Source: Ruminococcus sp.
GTDB lineage: Bacteria; Bacillota; Clostridia; Oscillospirales; Ruminococcaceae
Direction: 5' to 3'
Length of the DNA: 64,000 nt
Assembly: GCA_017519145.1 (NCBI GenBank)
Contig: JAFWTA010000063.1
Coordinates: forward strand, 1 to 64,000
The stretch's first letter is position 1; every line of letters starts with the position of its first letter. A program made the translations under genes and the position numbers. Of the stretch, positions 50,700 through 58,898 are shown in pieces. The notes below the pieces were generated by a model. It had not been told where the DNA came from, searched no databases, and saw only the letters and a list, made by a program, of their open reading frames with translations.

Positions 50700-50726
50700 A
50701 AAAAGGCTCTCCTTTCGGAGAGCCTT
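50700..50726 (-). terminator. scaE terminator
   Basis: 10-bp stem AAGGCTCTCC/GGAGAGCCTT with TTTC loop. T run on the minus strand (A run 50697-50704). It may also end ttcA. Confidence 0.8.
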
Positions 50727-50757
50727 GATTATTCACTTAGGAAAGTGTCAGACTAAA

Positions 50758-51642
50758 TTAGTCTTCCTTCTTTCTGAGAGCGAATGCTGTAGCTACTGCT
50801 ACTGCAAGACCTGCAGCTGCAACGCCAGCGCCAGCAACACCAGTCTTAGGTGAATCACCCTTCTTAGTTGTTGTTGTAGCCTTCTTAGTTGTTGTAGCCT
50901 TAGCTGTTGTCTTAGCTGTGCGAGATGTAGATGTTGTTGTAGAACCAGCAGCAGCTGTTGTAGAAGTTGTGCCGGATGTTGTTGTAGTAGTAGTTGTAGT
51001 TGTTGTAGAAGTTGTTGTAGTAGTTGTACCTGCGATTGCAATGTAACCCTGCTCGATACCATTCATGAATGTCCAAGCCTGCATGAGAAGACCTTCGTTG
51101 TCCTTCTTTACGTTTGTGAAGAGGTCCTCGTTGTTCTTTCTTGACTGATAAGCGATCTCGATGGGATACTTATCGCCAGGCTTAGCATCAGCAGGTACCT
51201 GGAAGTCCATGATCCAGAGAACACCGTCTCTACCCTTGTTATCATCAGCCATTGTTGTTACGAAGAAAGAGTTAGCTGTATCGTACTCTTCTGTGTAACC
51301 GAGCTGCTTACCAGCAGCACCTTTCTCTGCGAACTCACCGTCTCTCTTAACGAGTGTGAGTCTGCTGTCGTACTGGATGTGGAGACCTGTAGGAGCATAC
51401 TTGCCCTCAGCACCATTAACTGTAAGGTTGATTGTTACAGGTGTTCCGATATCAGCAAGTTCGATTACCTTCTGATCGAGTGTAAGTGTAGGCTTTACAG
51501 TTGATGATGCAACATCAAGTGTGCCGGGATCATAAGCCTGACCGGCAGCAGGGCCTGCGAAAGCAGATACAGCTGAAGCTGAAACTGCAAGAGCTGAAAC
51601 AGCGAGTGCAGCAAATGCGCTCTTAAAAATGTTCTTCTTCAT
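50758..51642 (-). CDS. scaE: ScaE-type single-cohesin cell-wall anchor
   Basis: A 294-residue protein: signal peptide 1-29, one cohesin at about 45-205, a Thr/Ser/Lys linker at about 208-262, and a sortase signal SPKTG (264-268) with a hydrophobic segment and RKKED tail. In R. flavefaciens ScaE is covalently fixed to peptidoglycan and its cohesin binds X-dockerins of ScaB and CttA. The cohesin here resembles that of 36967-37833. The sorting motif has Ser in place of the usual Leu. Last gene of the cluster, as in the known sca order. Confidence 0.95.
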   Translation of the reverse strand: MKKNIFKSAFAALAVSALAVSASAVSAFAGPAAGQAYDPGTLDVASSTVKPTLTLDQKVIELADIGTPVTINLTVNGAEGKYAPTGLHIQYDSRLTLVKRDGEFAEKGAAGKQLGYTEEYDTANSFFVTTMADDNKGRDGVLWIMDFQVPADAKPGDKYPIEIAYQSRKNNEDLFTNVKKDNEGLLMQAWTFMNGIEQGYIAIAGTTTTTTSTTTTTTTTTTSGTTSTTAAAGSTTTSTSRTAKTTAKATTTKKATTTTKKGDSPKTGVAGAGVAAAGLAVAVATAFALRKKED

Positions 51643-51682
51643 TGTTATTATTTCCTTTCAGATAGTTTTAGTTATATATGTT

Positions 51683-51709
51683 ATCTGCCGCCGCAAATAG
51701 ACGGCAGAT
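51683..51709 (-). other. Hairpin between cttA and scaE without U tract
   Basis: ATCTGCCG/CGGCAGAT (51683-51690 and 51702-51709). On the minus strand no T run follows, so read-through into scaE is expected. It may be a processing or stability element. Confidence 0.5.
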
Positions 51710-51730
51710 TAAACATGCTTTATATATCTT

Positions 51731-53872
51731 TTATTTGCTCAGGACTTCGTCCCAGATCTCCTTGTCTGTCTTACCCTTATATGCCTCAGCAGATCTCTTG
51801 GAGTAGTATGCAAGGATGTTGGATGCATCGTTTGCTGTGATGCTTCTTGAATCCTTCTTAGCGTCTCTGCCAACTGTTGCTGAAGCGTCGTGGTGAACGT
51901 CGCTGAGGAATGCAGCGAACTCTTCGTAGAGGCTGTCAGGAGCGTTAACGAGCTTGCTCTCAGAGAGGATAACGTCATAAACGCCTCTGCCCTGAGTAGA
52001 TGTCTTAGCGTAGAATGCGAGTACCTGTGAAGCATCAACAGCATCTGCTGCACTGTCGAGGTTTGTATCGCCCTTAACACCGATGTAAACTGTAACTGTT
52101 ACGTTCTTGCCATCGTTGTCTGTAAGAGGCTGACCGTCAGTGCCGCAAACAGGAACTGTGTACTTGAAGGTATCGTTGTCTTCCTTGTATGTGTTGGAAG
52201 GAGTTGCTGAACCGAAGTTGATATCAGCTGTGATGTCCTTGATCTCTTCGCCTTCCTTAGTGATAATTGTCTGGCCGTCAATTGTGTAGCCCTCTACATA
52301 AGATGTGTGGAGGATAACATTTGAAACCTGAGCCTTATCGAACTCTTCCTCAGTGTTGAGGTAGAATGCGTAATCTGTATCAGCTGTTACATAAGACTTA
52401 ACAACAGATGTTGTAACTGTAACATCAGCAGGCATTGAAGTTGTTGATGTAGTTGTTGTTTCTGTAGATGTAGAAGTTGTATCAGTTGAAGTTGTTGTTG
52501 TTTCTGTAGATGTAGAAGTTGTATCAGTTGAAGTTGTTGTTGTATCTGTAGTTGTTGAAGTTGTATCAGATGTTGTAGTAGTTGTTGTAGTAGAAGATGT
52601 TGTAGTTGTCTGAGTTGTTGTAGTTGTCTCAGTTACGAGAACTCTCTCGATCTGAACGTCTACAGAACCTGCATCAACTGTCTTGATTCCGCTGTAATCA
52701 ACAGTAGCTGTGATCTTCTTGTAAGAATCTGTTACTGTGAAGCCCTTTGAGCCGTCAGCGTAGTAAGCAATTACAGCATCCTTCTCAGCGTCTTCAAATG
52801 TACCCAGACCTGTGAGAACACCGCTTGACAGTGTAGCGTTGATATCCTTTACGCTGTCAGCGAATCCGCCCAGCTCAGCAGCTGTTATAGCAATCTCGCC
52901 GTTGGGAGCGATCTTCTTGATACCGTTATCGTAAGCCTTAGCTACGATCTCTTTAGCTGCGATAGCAGCACCTGACTCAGGGATCTTACGGTCTACGCCC
53001 TTACCTGCGAGGTAAGAGTTAACGTAAGCGATACCCTCTGAAAGATTGCCGAATGTCTGAGCATCAGACTTAGCAAGAGCATCGTTGATGTTCTTTGTAG
53101 CCTTGTCGAGCTTGTCAGTGATCTTCTTGATCTGTGCTTCGTAATCAGCGATAGCAGCGTCAACCTTGTCAGCTGAAACCTTTTCCTTGATGGCCTTCTC
53201 AGCTACTGCCTGGATCTCAAGAACCTTGCCCTTAGCCCATGCAGGAAGCTGACCTGCACCGTATGAACCATCAGCTGTCTTGAACTCAACAGATACGGGA
53301 ACAGTTGTTGAAGTATCAAGCTTGGAAGCCTTGATAGTAACTGTTATTTCACCCGAAACGTCAACATCTTCAAAGGTAACCTGATTGATGAGTCCGGGAA
53401 CGCCGTACTTGTCGCCGACATTCTTGAGAGCCTCACCGGGTGTGCCCTTGTATGCATCATACTGCTTGGGTGAAGTTACCTTACCCTTGAGGATGATGTC
53501 GTTTGAGCCTGTGATCTCATATGTAACACCGTTGGGGATTATATACTTTGTAAGTATAACCTTTACTGCGTCGCTGTAAGCGCCTGCCTTGCCTGCGATG
53601 TCTTCAACATAAGGTGTGATATCAAGATCGCCTGTTCTGTTCTGAACAGCTGCGAGGCTGTTTGAAGCAGTAACATTCCACTTTGAAACTGTCTTGTCAG
53701 CAGGGATGTAAAGAAGGTCGTTAAGAGTGAGAGCATCACTTCCGGCCTGAACTGCTGCGGGAGCCTTGATCGTATCTGTTGAAACAGCGCTTGCATAAGT
53801 GAGACACTGTGTGAGAGCGAGCGGAACAGCTGCTGCTGTAGCAATAGCTCTCTTGAATAATGAATTCTTCAT
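51731..53872 (-). CDS. cttA: CttA-type cell-surface protein with X-module and dockerin
   Basis: A 713-residue secreted protein. Signal peptide to about 30, two N-terminal modules (about 40-210 and 270-418) joined by a charged helical stretch, a Thr/Ser-rich linker (about 420-490), then an X-module and dockerin (GVKGDTNLDSAADAVDASQVL and ITANDASNILAYYSKRS). In R. flavefaciens CttA carries cellulose-binding modules N-terminally and is held on ScaE through X-dockerin, giving adhesion to cellulose. The binding role of the N-terminal modules here is inferred from that. ATG 53872 is chosen with AGAGAGG upstream. Own promoter at 54010-54038. Confidence 0.92.
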   Translation of the reverse strand: MKNSLFKRAIATAAAVPLALTQCLTYASAVSTDTIKAPAAVQAGSDALTLNDLLYIPADKTVSKWNVTASNSLAAVQNRTGDLDITPYVEDIAGKAGAYSDAVKVILTKYIIPNGVTYEITGSNDIILKGKVTSPKQYDAYKGTPGEALKNVGDKYGVPGLINQVTFEDVDVSGEITVTIKASKLDTSTTVPVSVEFKTADGSYGAGQLPAWAKGKVLEIQAVAEKAIKEKVSADKVDAAIADYEAQIKKITDKLDKATKNINDALAKSDAQTFGNLSEGIAYVNSYLAGKGVDRKIPESGAAIAAKEIVAKAYDNGIKKIAPNGEIAITAAELGGFADSVKDINATLSSGVLTGLGTFEDAEKDAVIAYYADGSKGFTVTDSYKKITATVDYSGIKTVDAGSVDVQIERVLVTETTTTTQTTTTSSTTTTTTTSDTTSTTTDTTTTSTDTTSTSTETTTTSTDTTSTSTETTTTSTTSMPADVTVTTSVVKSYVTADTDYAFYLNTEEEFDKAQVSNVILHTSYVEGYTIDGQTIITKEGEEIKDITADINFGSATPSNTYKEDNDTFKYTVPVCGTDGQPLTDNDGKNVTVTVYIGVKGDTNLDSAADAVDASQVLAFYAKTSTQGRGVYDVILSESKLVNAPDSLYEEFAAFLSDVHHDASATVGRDAKKDSRSITANDASNILAYYSKRSAEAYKGKTDKEIWDEVLSK
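52440..52640. repeat. Thr/Ser-linker repeats in cttA
   Basis: Degenerate repeats of GTTGTTGTTTCTGTAGATGT type (a 48-bp identical block recurs once) encode the TTTSTDTTSTSTE linker. Confidence 0.7.
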
Positions 53873-54009
53873 TGTCCTATACCTCTCTAACATGTTTATT
53901 CCCCTTCAGCAAAGGGAGCGGTTTTTGTGCAATCCGTTCTTTGCATTAGGCTTAATTTCGGGTAGACTATCTGCATTTGCATATACTTCCCCCAGAAATT
54001 CATAACTAC

Positions 54010-54038
54010 ATTTTATCACACAAACGTCAATAAGTCAA
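54010..54038 (-). promoter_or_regulatory. cttA promoter
   Basis: Minus strand -35 TTGACT (54033-54038), 17-bp spacer, -10 TAAAAT (54010-54015), with a leader of about 130 nt. The gap 53873-54285 also holds the scaB terminator. Nothing else is recognised. Confidence 0.75.
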
Positions 54039-54244
54039 GCAGAACAGTAGATTTTTTTCAAAAATTATTGACGATTAATAATCTTCTTTTTTGTGCTTAT
54101 TTCACAATATGAATGTATATGAAAAGTAATATTTTCTCATAAATGAACTTTGAGTATTATTTCTCGGTATTTCGCTGTTTTTTCTCCTCCCGACACTGTC
54201 ATTATAGCACTCTCTAAACCATGTGTCAACAGGTAAAATAATGC

Positions 54245-54275
54245 AAAAAAAGCAGGTCTTGCGACCTGCTTTTTT
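54245..54275 (-). terminator. scaB terminator
   Basis: Stem AAGCAGGTC/GACCTGCTT with TTGC loop, A run on the left (six T on the minus strand). It separates scaC-scaA-scaB from cttA-scaE. Confidence 0.85.
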
Positions 54276-54285
54276 ATTGCTTTGA

Positions 54286-57200
54286 TCAACCGCCGAATCT
54301 TGCTGTTCCGAGGATCTCATTCCAGATATCATAGCTTGATGTGCCATCATATCTCTGTGATGTTCTCTTAGCATAGAATGAAAGGATCTGTGATGCATCG
54401 TTAGCATCGATTATTCTGCCGTCCTTCTTAGTCTTCCAGTTATCTGCGCTCCACTCGTTGGTATTTACATCACCGAGGAATGCTGCAAGCTGGTCGAGCT
54501 CGTCAAGTGCAGTATTTACCTTCATACCCTCTTCAGTACACTGGAGTATAACTGTTGCGGGTGAATTCGAACCTGTTGAAACCTTAGCGTAGTAGCTCAG
54601 TGCTGCTGATGCATCACTTGCGTCTACCATGTTGCTAAGTGTGATATCGCCCTTGACGCCGATATACGCTGTTACATTAAGAGCGTTGCCGTTCTTGTCA
54701 ACGAGAGGCATTGTACCGTAGTATACAGGAATGTCATACTTGAAGTCGGTAATTGTTGTCTGCTTGTTGATGTGTGTACGAGCGTTGTAAGCGCTTTCAG
54801 GTGTCAGACCGTTGAAGTTGATGAGACTGAGATCAATGTCTGTTCTCTCAACCTCTCTGCCGTCCTCGTAAACGTCAACTATCTTGAGAGCTACTACCTG
54901 CTCCTTATTGAAGCCGCCGGGCTGTCCGTTTGCACGGATTCCGTTATCGTGGCTGAAGTAGTAACCTACCTGAGTCTCGATTATAGCGTAAGAGCTCTTG
55001 TAGCCGGGAAGTGTTGATGTTGTTACGGTTGTGGTATTGGTCGAAGTTGTTGTATCAACTGTTGTTGAAGTAGATGTGGAAGTTGTATCACTTGTCGATG
55101 TTGTGATATCGCTCGATGTTGTCGAAGTGGTATCAGTTGTCGATGTTGTGATATCATTCGATGTTGTCGAGGTTGTATCAGTTGTCGATGTTGTGATATC
55201 GCCCGATGTTGTCGAGGTCGTATCAGTTGTCGATGTTGTGATATCGCCCGATGTTGTCGAGGTTGTATCACTTGTCGATGTTGTGATATCGCCCGATGTA
55301 GTTGTTGTGACATCACCTGATGTTGTAGTAATATCACCTGATGTTGTTGTTGTGATATCACCGGATGTTGTAGTATCAACTGTTGTTGTGTCAACAGTAG
55401 TTGTTGTAGTATCAACTGTTGTTGTATCAGCTGTAGTTGTATCAACAGTTGTTGTTGTAACGTCACCGCCTGTTGATATAGGTGTAGTATCAGGAACAAC
55501 GATGATAGCACCGTCAACGGGCATTACATACTTTGTAATGTTGTTGCCGTCCTCGTCAGATACAAAGAGATCCTTGATGCTGATCGGGATGATAGTGCCG
55601 GGAGTTGCGTTCTCGTCAACCTTGTAGGTGAGCTCGATGACTACTGATCCGTCGGGAGCAACGTGAGCAACACCTGCACCGTCTGCGAATACGAACTTAT
55701 ATCCGTCTGCGCTGGGGATGATGTCTGCGCCGTAGCCTGACTTATCGCCTGCCTTAACGAGCTGAACCTGTCCGTCGGGAGTTACCTTGAACTGAGCGCC
55801 TGCGATTCCGAGGTTTGCACCGTTAGGATCCTTTACAGTGATCTTTACAGTTGCCTCTTCACCGGGACGTGCTGTTACTGTATCAACTACCCAAGCAATT
55901 GAATCCTTGGGAACTACGATAGTAGTTGTTGTTACTGTAACATCTGTGCCTGCGGTTGTGTTAGCTGTTGTAACGTCGCCGCCTGTTGTGGTAACATTGC
56001 CGCCGGTTGTAGTAACGTCGCTGCCGCCTGCGGTTGTTGTGTTGTTACCGCTTGTTGTAGTAACATCGCCGCCGCCTGCGGTTGTTGTGTTGTTACCGCT
56101 TGTTGTAGTAACATCGCCGCCGCCTGCAGTTGTTGTGTTGTTACCGCTTGTTGTAGTAACATCGCCGCCGCCTGCGGTTGTTGTGTTGTTACCGCTTGTT
56201 GTAGTAACATCGCCGCCGCCTGCGGTTGTTGTGTTGTTACCGCTTGTTGTAGTAACATCGCCGCCGCCTGCAGTTGTTGTGTTGTTACCGCTTGTTGTAG
56301 TAACGACACTGCCGCCTGCAGTTGTTGTGTTGTTACCGCTTGTTGTAGTAACATCACTGCCGCCTGCAGTTGTTGTGTTGTTGCCGCTTGTTGTAACATC
56401 GCCGCTTGTTGTTGTATCAGCGGTCGTTGTGTCAGCGGTTGTTGTTGATGTGTTTACAACTGTTGTAGTTGCATTTGTTGTTGTTGAAGAAATCGGATCA
56501 GGATATGTAATGATGATAGCACCATCAATACCGATGATCTTGTCTGTGATATCCTTACCGTCTGTATCGAAGATCTTGAGTGATCCCTTTACAAACTCAA
56601 CAGGATATGTTCCGGGAGCTGTCTGCTCGGGGATAGTGAATGTAAGAACAGCTACATTGTCGCCGTCATTTGCGCTCACTGCATCACCTGTTGCTGTAGC
56701 GAAGTCGAACTTCTTCTTTGTAGGATTCTTTGTGATAGAAGCCTTATAAGCATCTGAACCCTCGATATCGAAGTAGTTGATGCCCTCGCGGTTTGTGATA
56801 TCGAACTGAGCTCCTGCGATAGGAAGCTTAGCATTATCCATGTCAACTACCTTGATAGGAAGCTTTACAGTCTCGCCGGGGAATGCATTTCTTGTGCCGA
56901 TCTGCCAGATGATGCCGCCCTGAGGAGCTGTTACTGTTGTAGTTGATGTGGAAGAAGTAACTGTTGTTGTAGTTGTAGTAGTTGTTGTATCTATTGTTGT
57001 AGTTGAAGTTGTAGTAACCTTGTCAACTACTTCGATCCAACCGTCTACGAATGTCACCTTATCGGTGATGTTGCCGCCGTTAGCATCGCTAACGAACTGC
57101 TGTGACCAAGTTACAGGATACTTGTCGAAAGGACAATCATCGGGAACCTGATAGTAAAGAGTTGCGATAACATCCTTATCGGATGCTGTCTTGCCGAAGC

Positions 57201-58839
57201 CGGTAGCCTGTGCGAATGAGTAGTGCTGCTTGTTGTTGTTTACTACGAGCTCTGTGCCGTAGGGTGTACCGGAAGCAGTCTTGTACTCTGTAGGAGCTGT
57301 ACCCTTGATATCGAACTGAGCGCCTGCAACTGAAAGTGTGCTGTCGCCGTTTACATATACATTAAGGGCTACGAGCTCTCCGCGCTCAGCCTGAACCTGA
57401 GGGATAACCCACTCAGCAGTGCCTACAACGGGGCTGCCTACTGTGATAGAACCGTCAACGAAGATAACATTGTTTGTGATGTTTCTTCCGTCGGTATCGC
57501 TTACGAATGTATCTGTCCACTTAACGGGGTATACACCGTCTGCGCAGTCTTCGGGAACTGTAAATGTTACTGTGTAGATCTGAGCGCCGTCAGCTGCAGC
57601 TACGCCTGAACCGCTTGCGTTGCCGAAAGCAAATGACTGCTTAGCATCGTTAGCTGTGATAGGTGCGCCGTAAGCTGTACCGTCAGAGATCTTTGCATAC
57701 TTCACTGTATCAGCGCTGAGCTTGAACTGAGCACCTGCAACAGGAAGTGCAGACTTAGCTGAATCATCGACTGTTGCCTTGAGGGTAACTGTCTCACCCT
57801 TTTCAGCTGTTACATTGTCGAGGACCCACTGTACCTTGCCATCAACGGGTTTGTTGATAACAGTGATAGAACCGTCAAGGAATGTAACATTTTCTGTTAT
57901 ATCCTTACCGTTTGTGTCACTTACAAAGCCATCGGACCACTTTACAGGATATTTACCCGGATCGATACCTGAAGGCACCTTATAAGTGAATGTGGCAACA
58001 GTCGCCTTATCAGCTGCAACTACTCCTGCACCTGTGCTGTTGCCGAATGCAAATGACTGTTTTGTATTGTTTGCTACGATAGATGAAACATAAGCTCCTC
58101 CATCAGTAACAGACTGATACTCGATAGGCATATCTGCATTTACATGGAACTGTGCTCCTGCTACTGCTAATGCAGCGTTGTCGGGAGCGCTTACAGTTGC
58201 TTTAACTGTAACAGTTTCACCGGGGGCAGCTGTGACATTGTCAAGCACCCATGCGATCTTGCCATTGGTCTGATTATCATCGATGATGATAGAACCGTTT
58301 GTGAAGGTTACCTTATCGGTAATATTTTCGCCGTCAGTATCGCTAACGAACTGATCGGACCATTTAACATCGTATATTGTACCAGCAGCTGCATCGTCAG
58401 GTACCTTGTAAGCGAGAGTGATAACTACCGAATCATCAGCGGCTACTATACCTCTGCCTGCGCCCTGTCCGAATGCATACTTGTTGTTCTTGTACATTAC
58501 GCTTGCACCGTAAGCATCGCCGTCAGTTACTGAACTGAAGCTTACGGGGGATGCTGCCTCGATCTTGAACTGCGCACCTGCAACTGCGAGACTTGAACTC
58601 TTGACTACTACGGGCATTGTGACCGTCTGGCCTGGAGCTGCAGTTACTGTTGGGATGAGCCATTCTACTTTACCGTCAGCAGCGGTTCTATTAGCAGAAA
58701 CATCCAGTACTTCGCCCATACTAACGTTAGGCTGCACAGCAGTCAAACTGCCGGCAGCACTAACTGACGAAGCAAATGCACCTGCCATGAGCGTAAAGCT
58801 CATGGCAACGGATGTAACTGCGGAAAGCAGTTTCTTCAT
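54286..58839 (-). CDS. scaB: ScaB scaffoldin: six cohesins, X-module and dockerin
   Basis: A 1517-residue secreted scaffoldin. Signal peptide 1-29. Cohesins at about 56-187, 193-329, 334-467, 473-605, 640-778 and 978-1116, most with the pattern W-(V/I)-x-x-V-x-A-x-x-GE and AVAGAQF. A Thr linker separates cohesins 4 and 5, and a 170-residue linker of 16-residue repeats separates 5 and 6. A second repeat-rich linker (about 1118-1270) is followed by an X-module (about 1276-1390) and a dockerin with insertions (about 1395-1517). In R. flavefaciens ScaB binds ScaA dockerins and docks on ScaE. Reported strains have more cohesins (seven to nine, from memory). Confidence 0.95.
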   Translation of the reverse strand: MKKLLSAVTSVAMSFTLMAGAFASSVSAAGSLTAVQPNVSMGEVLDVSANRTAADGKVEWLIPTVTAAPGQTVTMPVVVKSSSLAVAGAQFKIEAASPVSFSSVTDGDAYGASVMYKNNKYAFGQGAGRGIVAADDSVVITLAYKVPDDAAAGTIYDVKWSDQFVSDTDGENITDKVTFTNGSIIIDDNQTNGKIAWVLDNVTAAPGETVTVKATVSAPDNAALAVAGAQFHVNADMPIEYQSVTDGGAYVSSIVANNTKQSFAFGNSTGAGVVAADKATVATFTYKVPSGIDPGKYPVKWSDGFVSDTNGKDITENVTFLDGSITVINKPVDGKVQWVLDNVTAEKGETVTLKATVDDSAKSALPVAGAQFKLSADTVKYAKISDGTAYGAPITANDAKQSFAFGNASGSGVAAADGAQIYTVTFTVPEDCADGVYPVKWTDTFVSDTDGRNITNNVIFVDGSITVGSPVVGTAEWVIPQVQAERGELVALNVYVNGDSTLSVAGAQFDIKGTAPTEYKTASGTPYGTELVVNNNKQHYSFAQATGFGKTASDKDVIATLYYQVPDDCPFDKYPVTWSQQFVSDANGGNITDKVTFVDGWIEVVDKVTTTSTTTIDTTTTTTTTTVTSSTSTTTVTAPQGGIIWQIGTRNAFPGETVKLPIKVVDMDNAKLPIAGAQFDITNREGINYFDIEGSDAYKASITKNPTKKKFDFATATGDAVSANDGDNVAVLTFTIPEQTAPGTYPVEFVKGSLKIFDTDGKDITDKIIGIDGAIIITYPDPISSTTTNATTTVVNTSTTTADTTTADTTTSGDVTTSGNNTTTAGGSDVTTTSGNNTTTAGGSVVTTTSGNNTTTAGGGDVTTTSGNNTTTAGGGDVTTTSGNNTTTAGGGDVTTTSGNNTTTAGGGDVTTTSGNNTTTAGGGDVTTTSGNNTTTAGGSDVTTTGGNVTTTGGDVTTANTTAGTDVTVTTTTIVVPKDSIAWVVDTVTARPGEEATVKITVKDPNGANLGIAGAQFKVTPDGQVQLVKAGDKSGYGADIIPSADGYKFVFADGAGVAHVAPDGSVVIELTYKVDENATPGTIIPISIKDLFVSDEDGNNITKYVMPVDGAIIVVPDTTPISTGGDVTTTTVDTTTADTTTVDTTTTTVDTTTVDTTTSGDITTTTSGDITTTSGDVTTTTSGDITTSTSDTTSTTSGDITTSTTDTTSTTSGDITTSTTDTTSTTSNDITTSTTDTTSTTSSDITTSTSDTTSTSTSTTVDTTTSTNTTTVTTSTLPGYKSSYAIIETQVGYYFSHDNGIRANGQPGGFNKEQVVALKIVDVYEDGREVERTDIDLSLINFNGLTPESAYNARTHINKQTTITDFKYDIPVYYGTMPLVDKNGNALNVTAYIGVKGDITLSNMVDASDASAALSYYAKVSTGSNSPATVILQCTEEGMKVNTALDELDQLAAFLGDVNTNEWSADNWKTKKDGRIIDANDASQILSFYAKRTSQRYDGTSSYDIWNEILGTARFGG
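55088..55300. repeat. 45-bp tandem repeats in scaB
   Basis: About five copies of a 45-bp unit encoding SGDITTSTTDTTSTT-type linker, differing at few positions. Confidence 0.85.
56033..56405. repeat. 48-bp tandem repeats in scaB
   Basis: Eight copies at 48-bp spacing beginning at 56033, several perfectly identical. They encode TTTSGNNTTTAGGGDV-like units between cohesins 5 and 6. The last copy lacks 3 bp. Confidence 0.92.
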
Positions 58840-58898
58840 CAGTGCATTTCCTTTCCGAGCGATTTGCTCTATTTAATTAGTACGTACCTGTACTCTCC

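Noticed and set aside
51683..51709. cttA intrinsic terminator
   Set aside because: The hairpin has no T run on the minus strand.
56033..56405. CRISPR-like periodicity
   Set aside because: 48-bp units are contiguous, without unique spacers, and in frame with scaB.
55031..56749. Long valine-rich plus frames
   Set aside because: They are the complement of Thr-rich scaB linkers. Val-Val-Val repeats follow from ACA/ACT codons.
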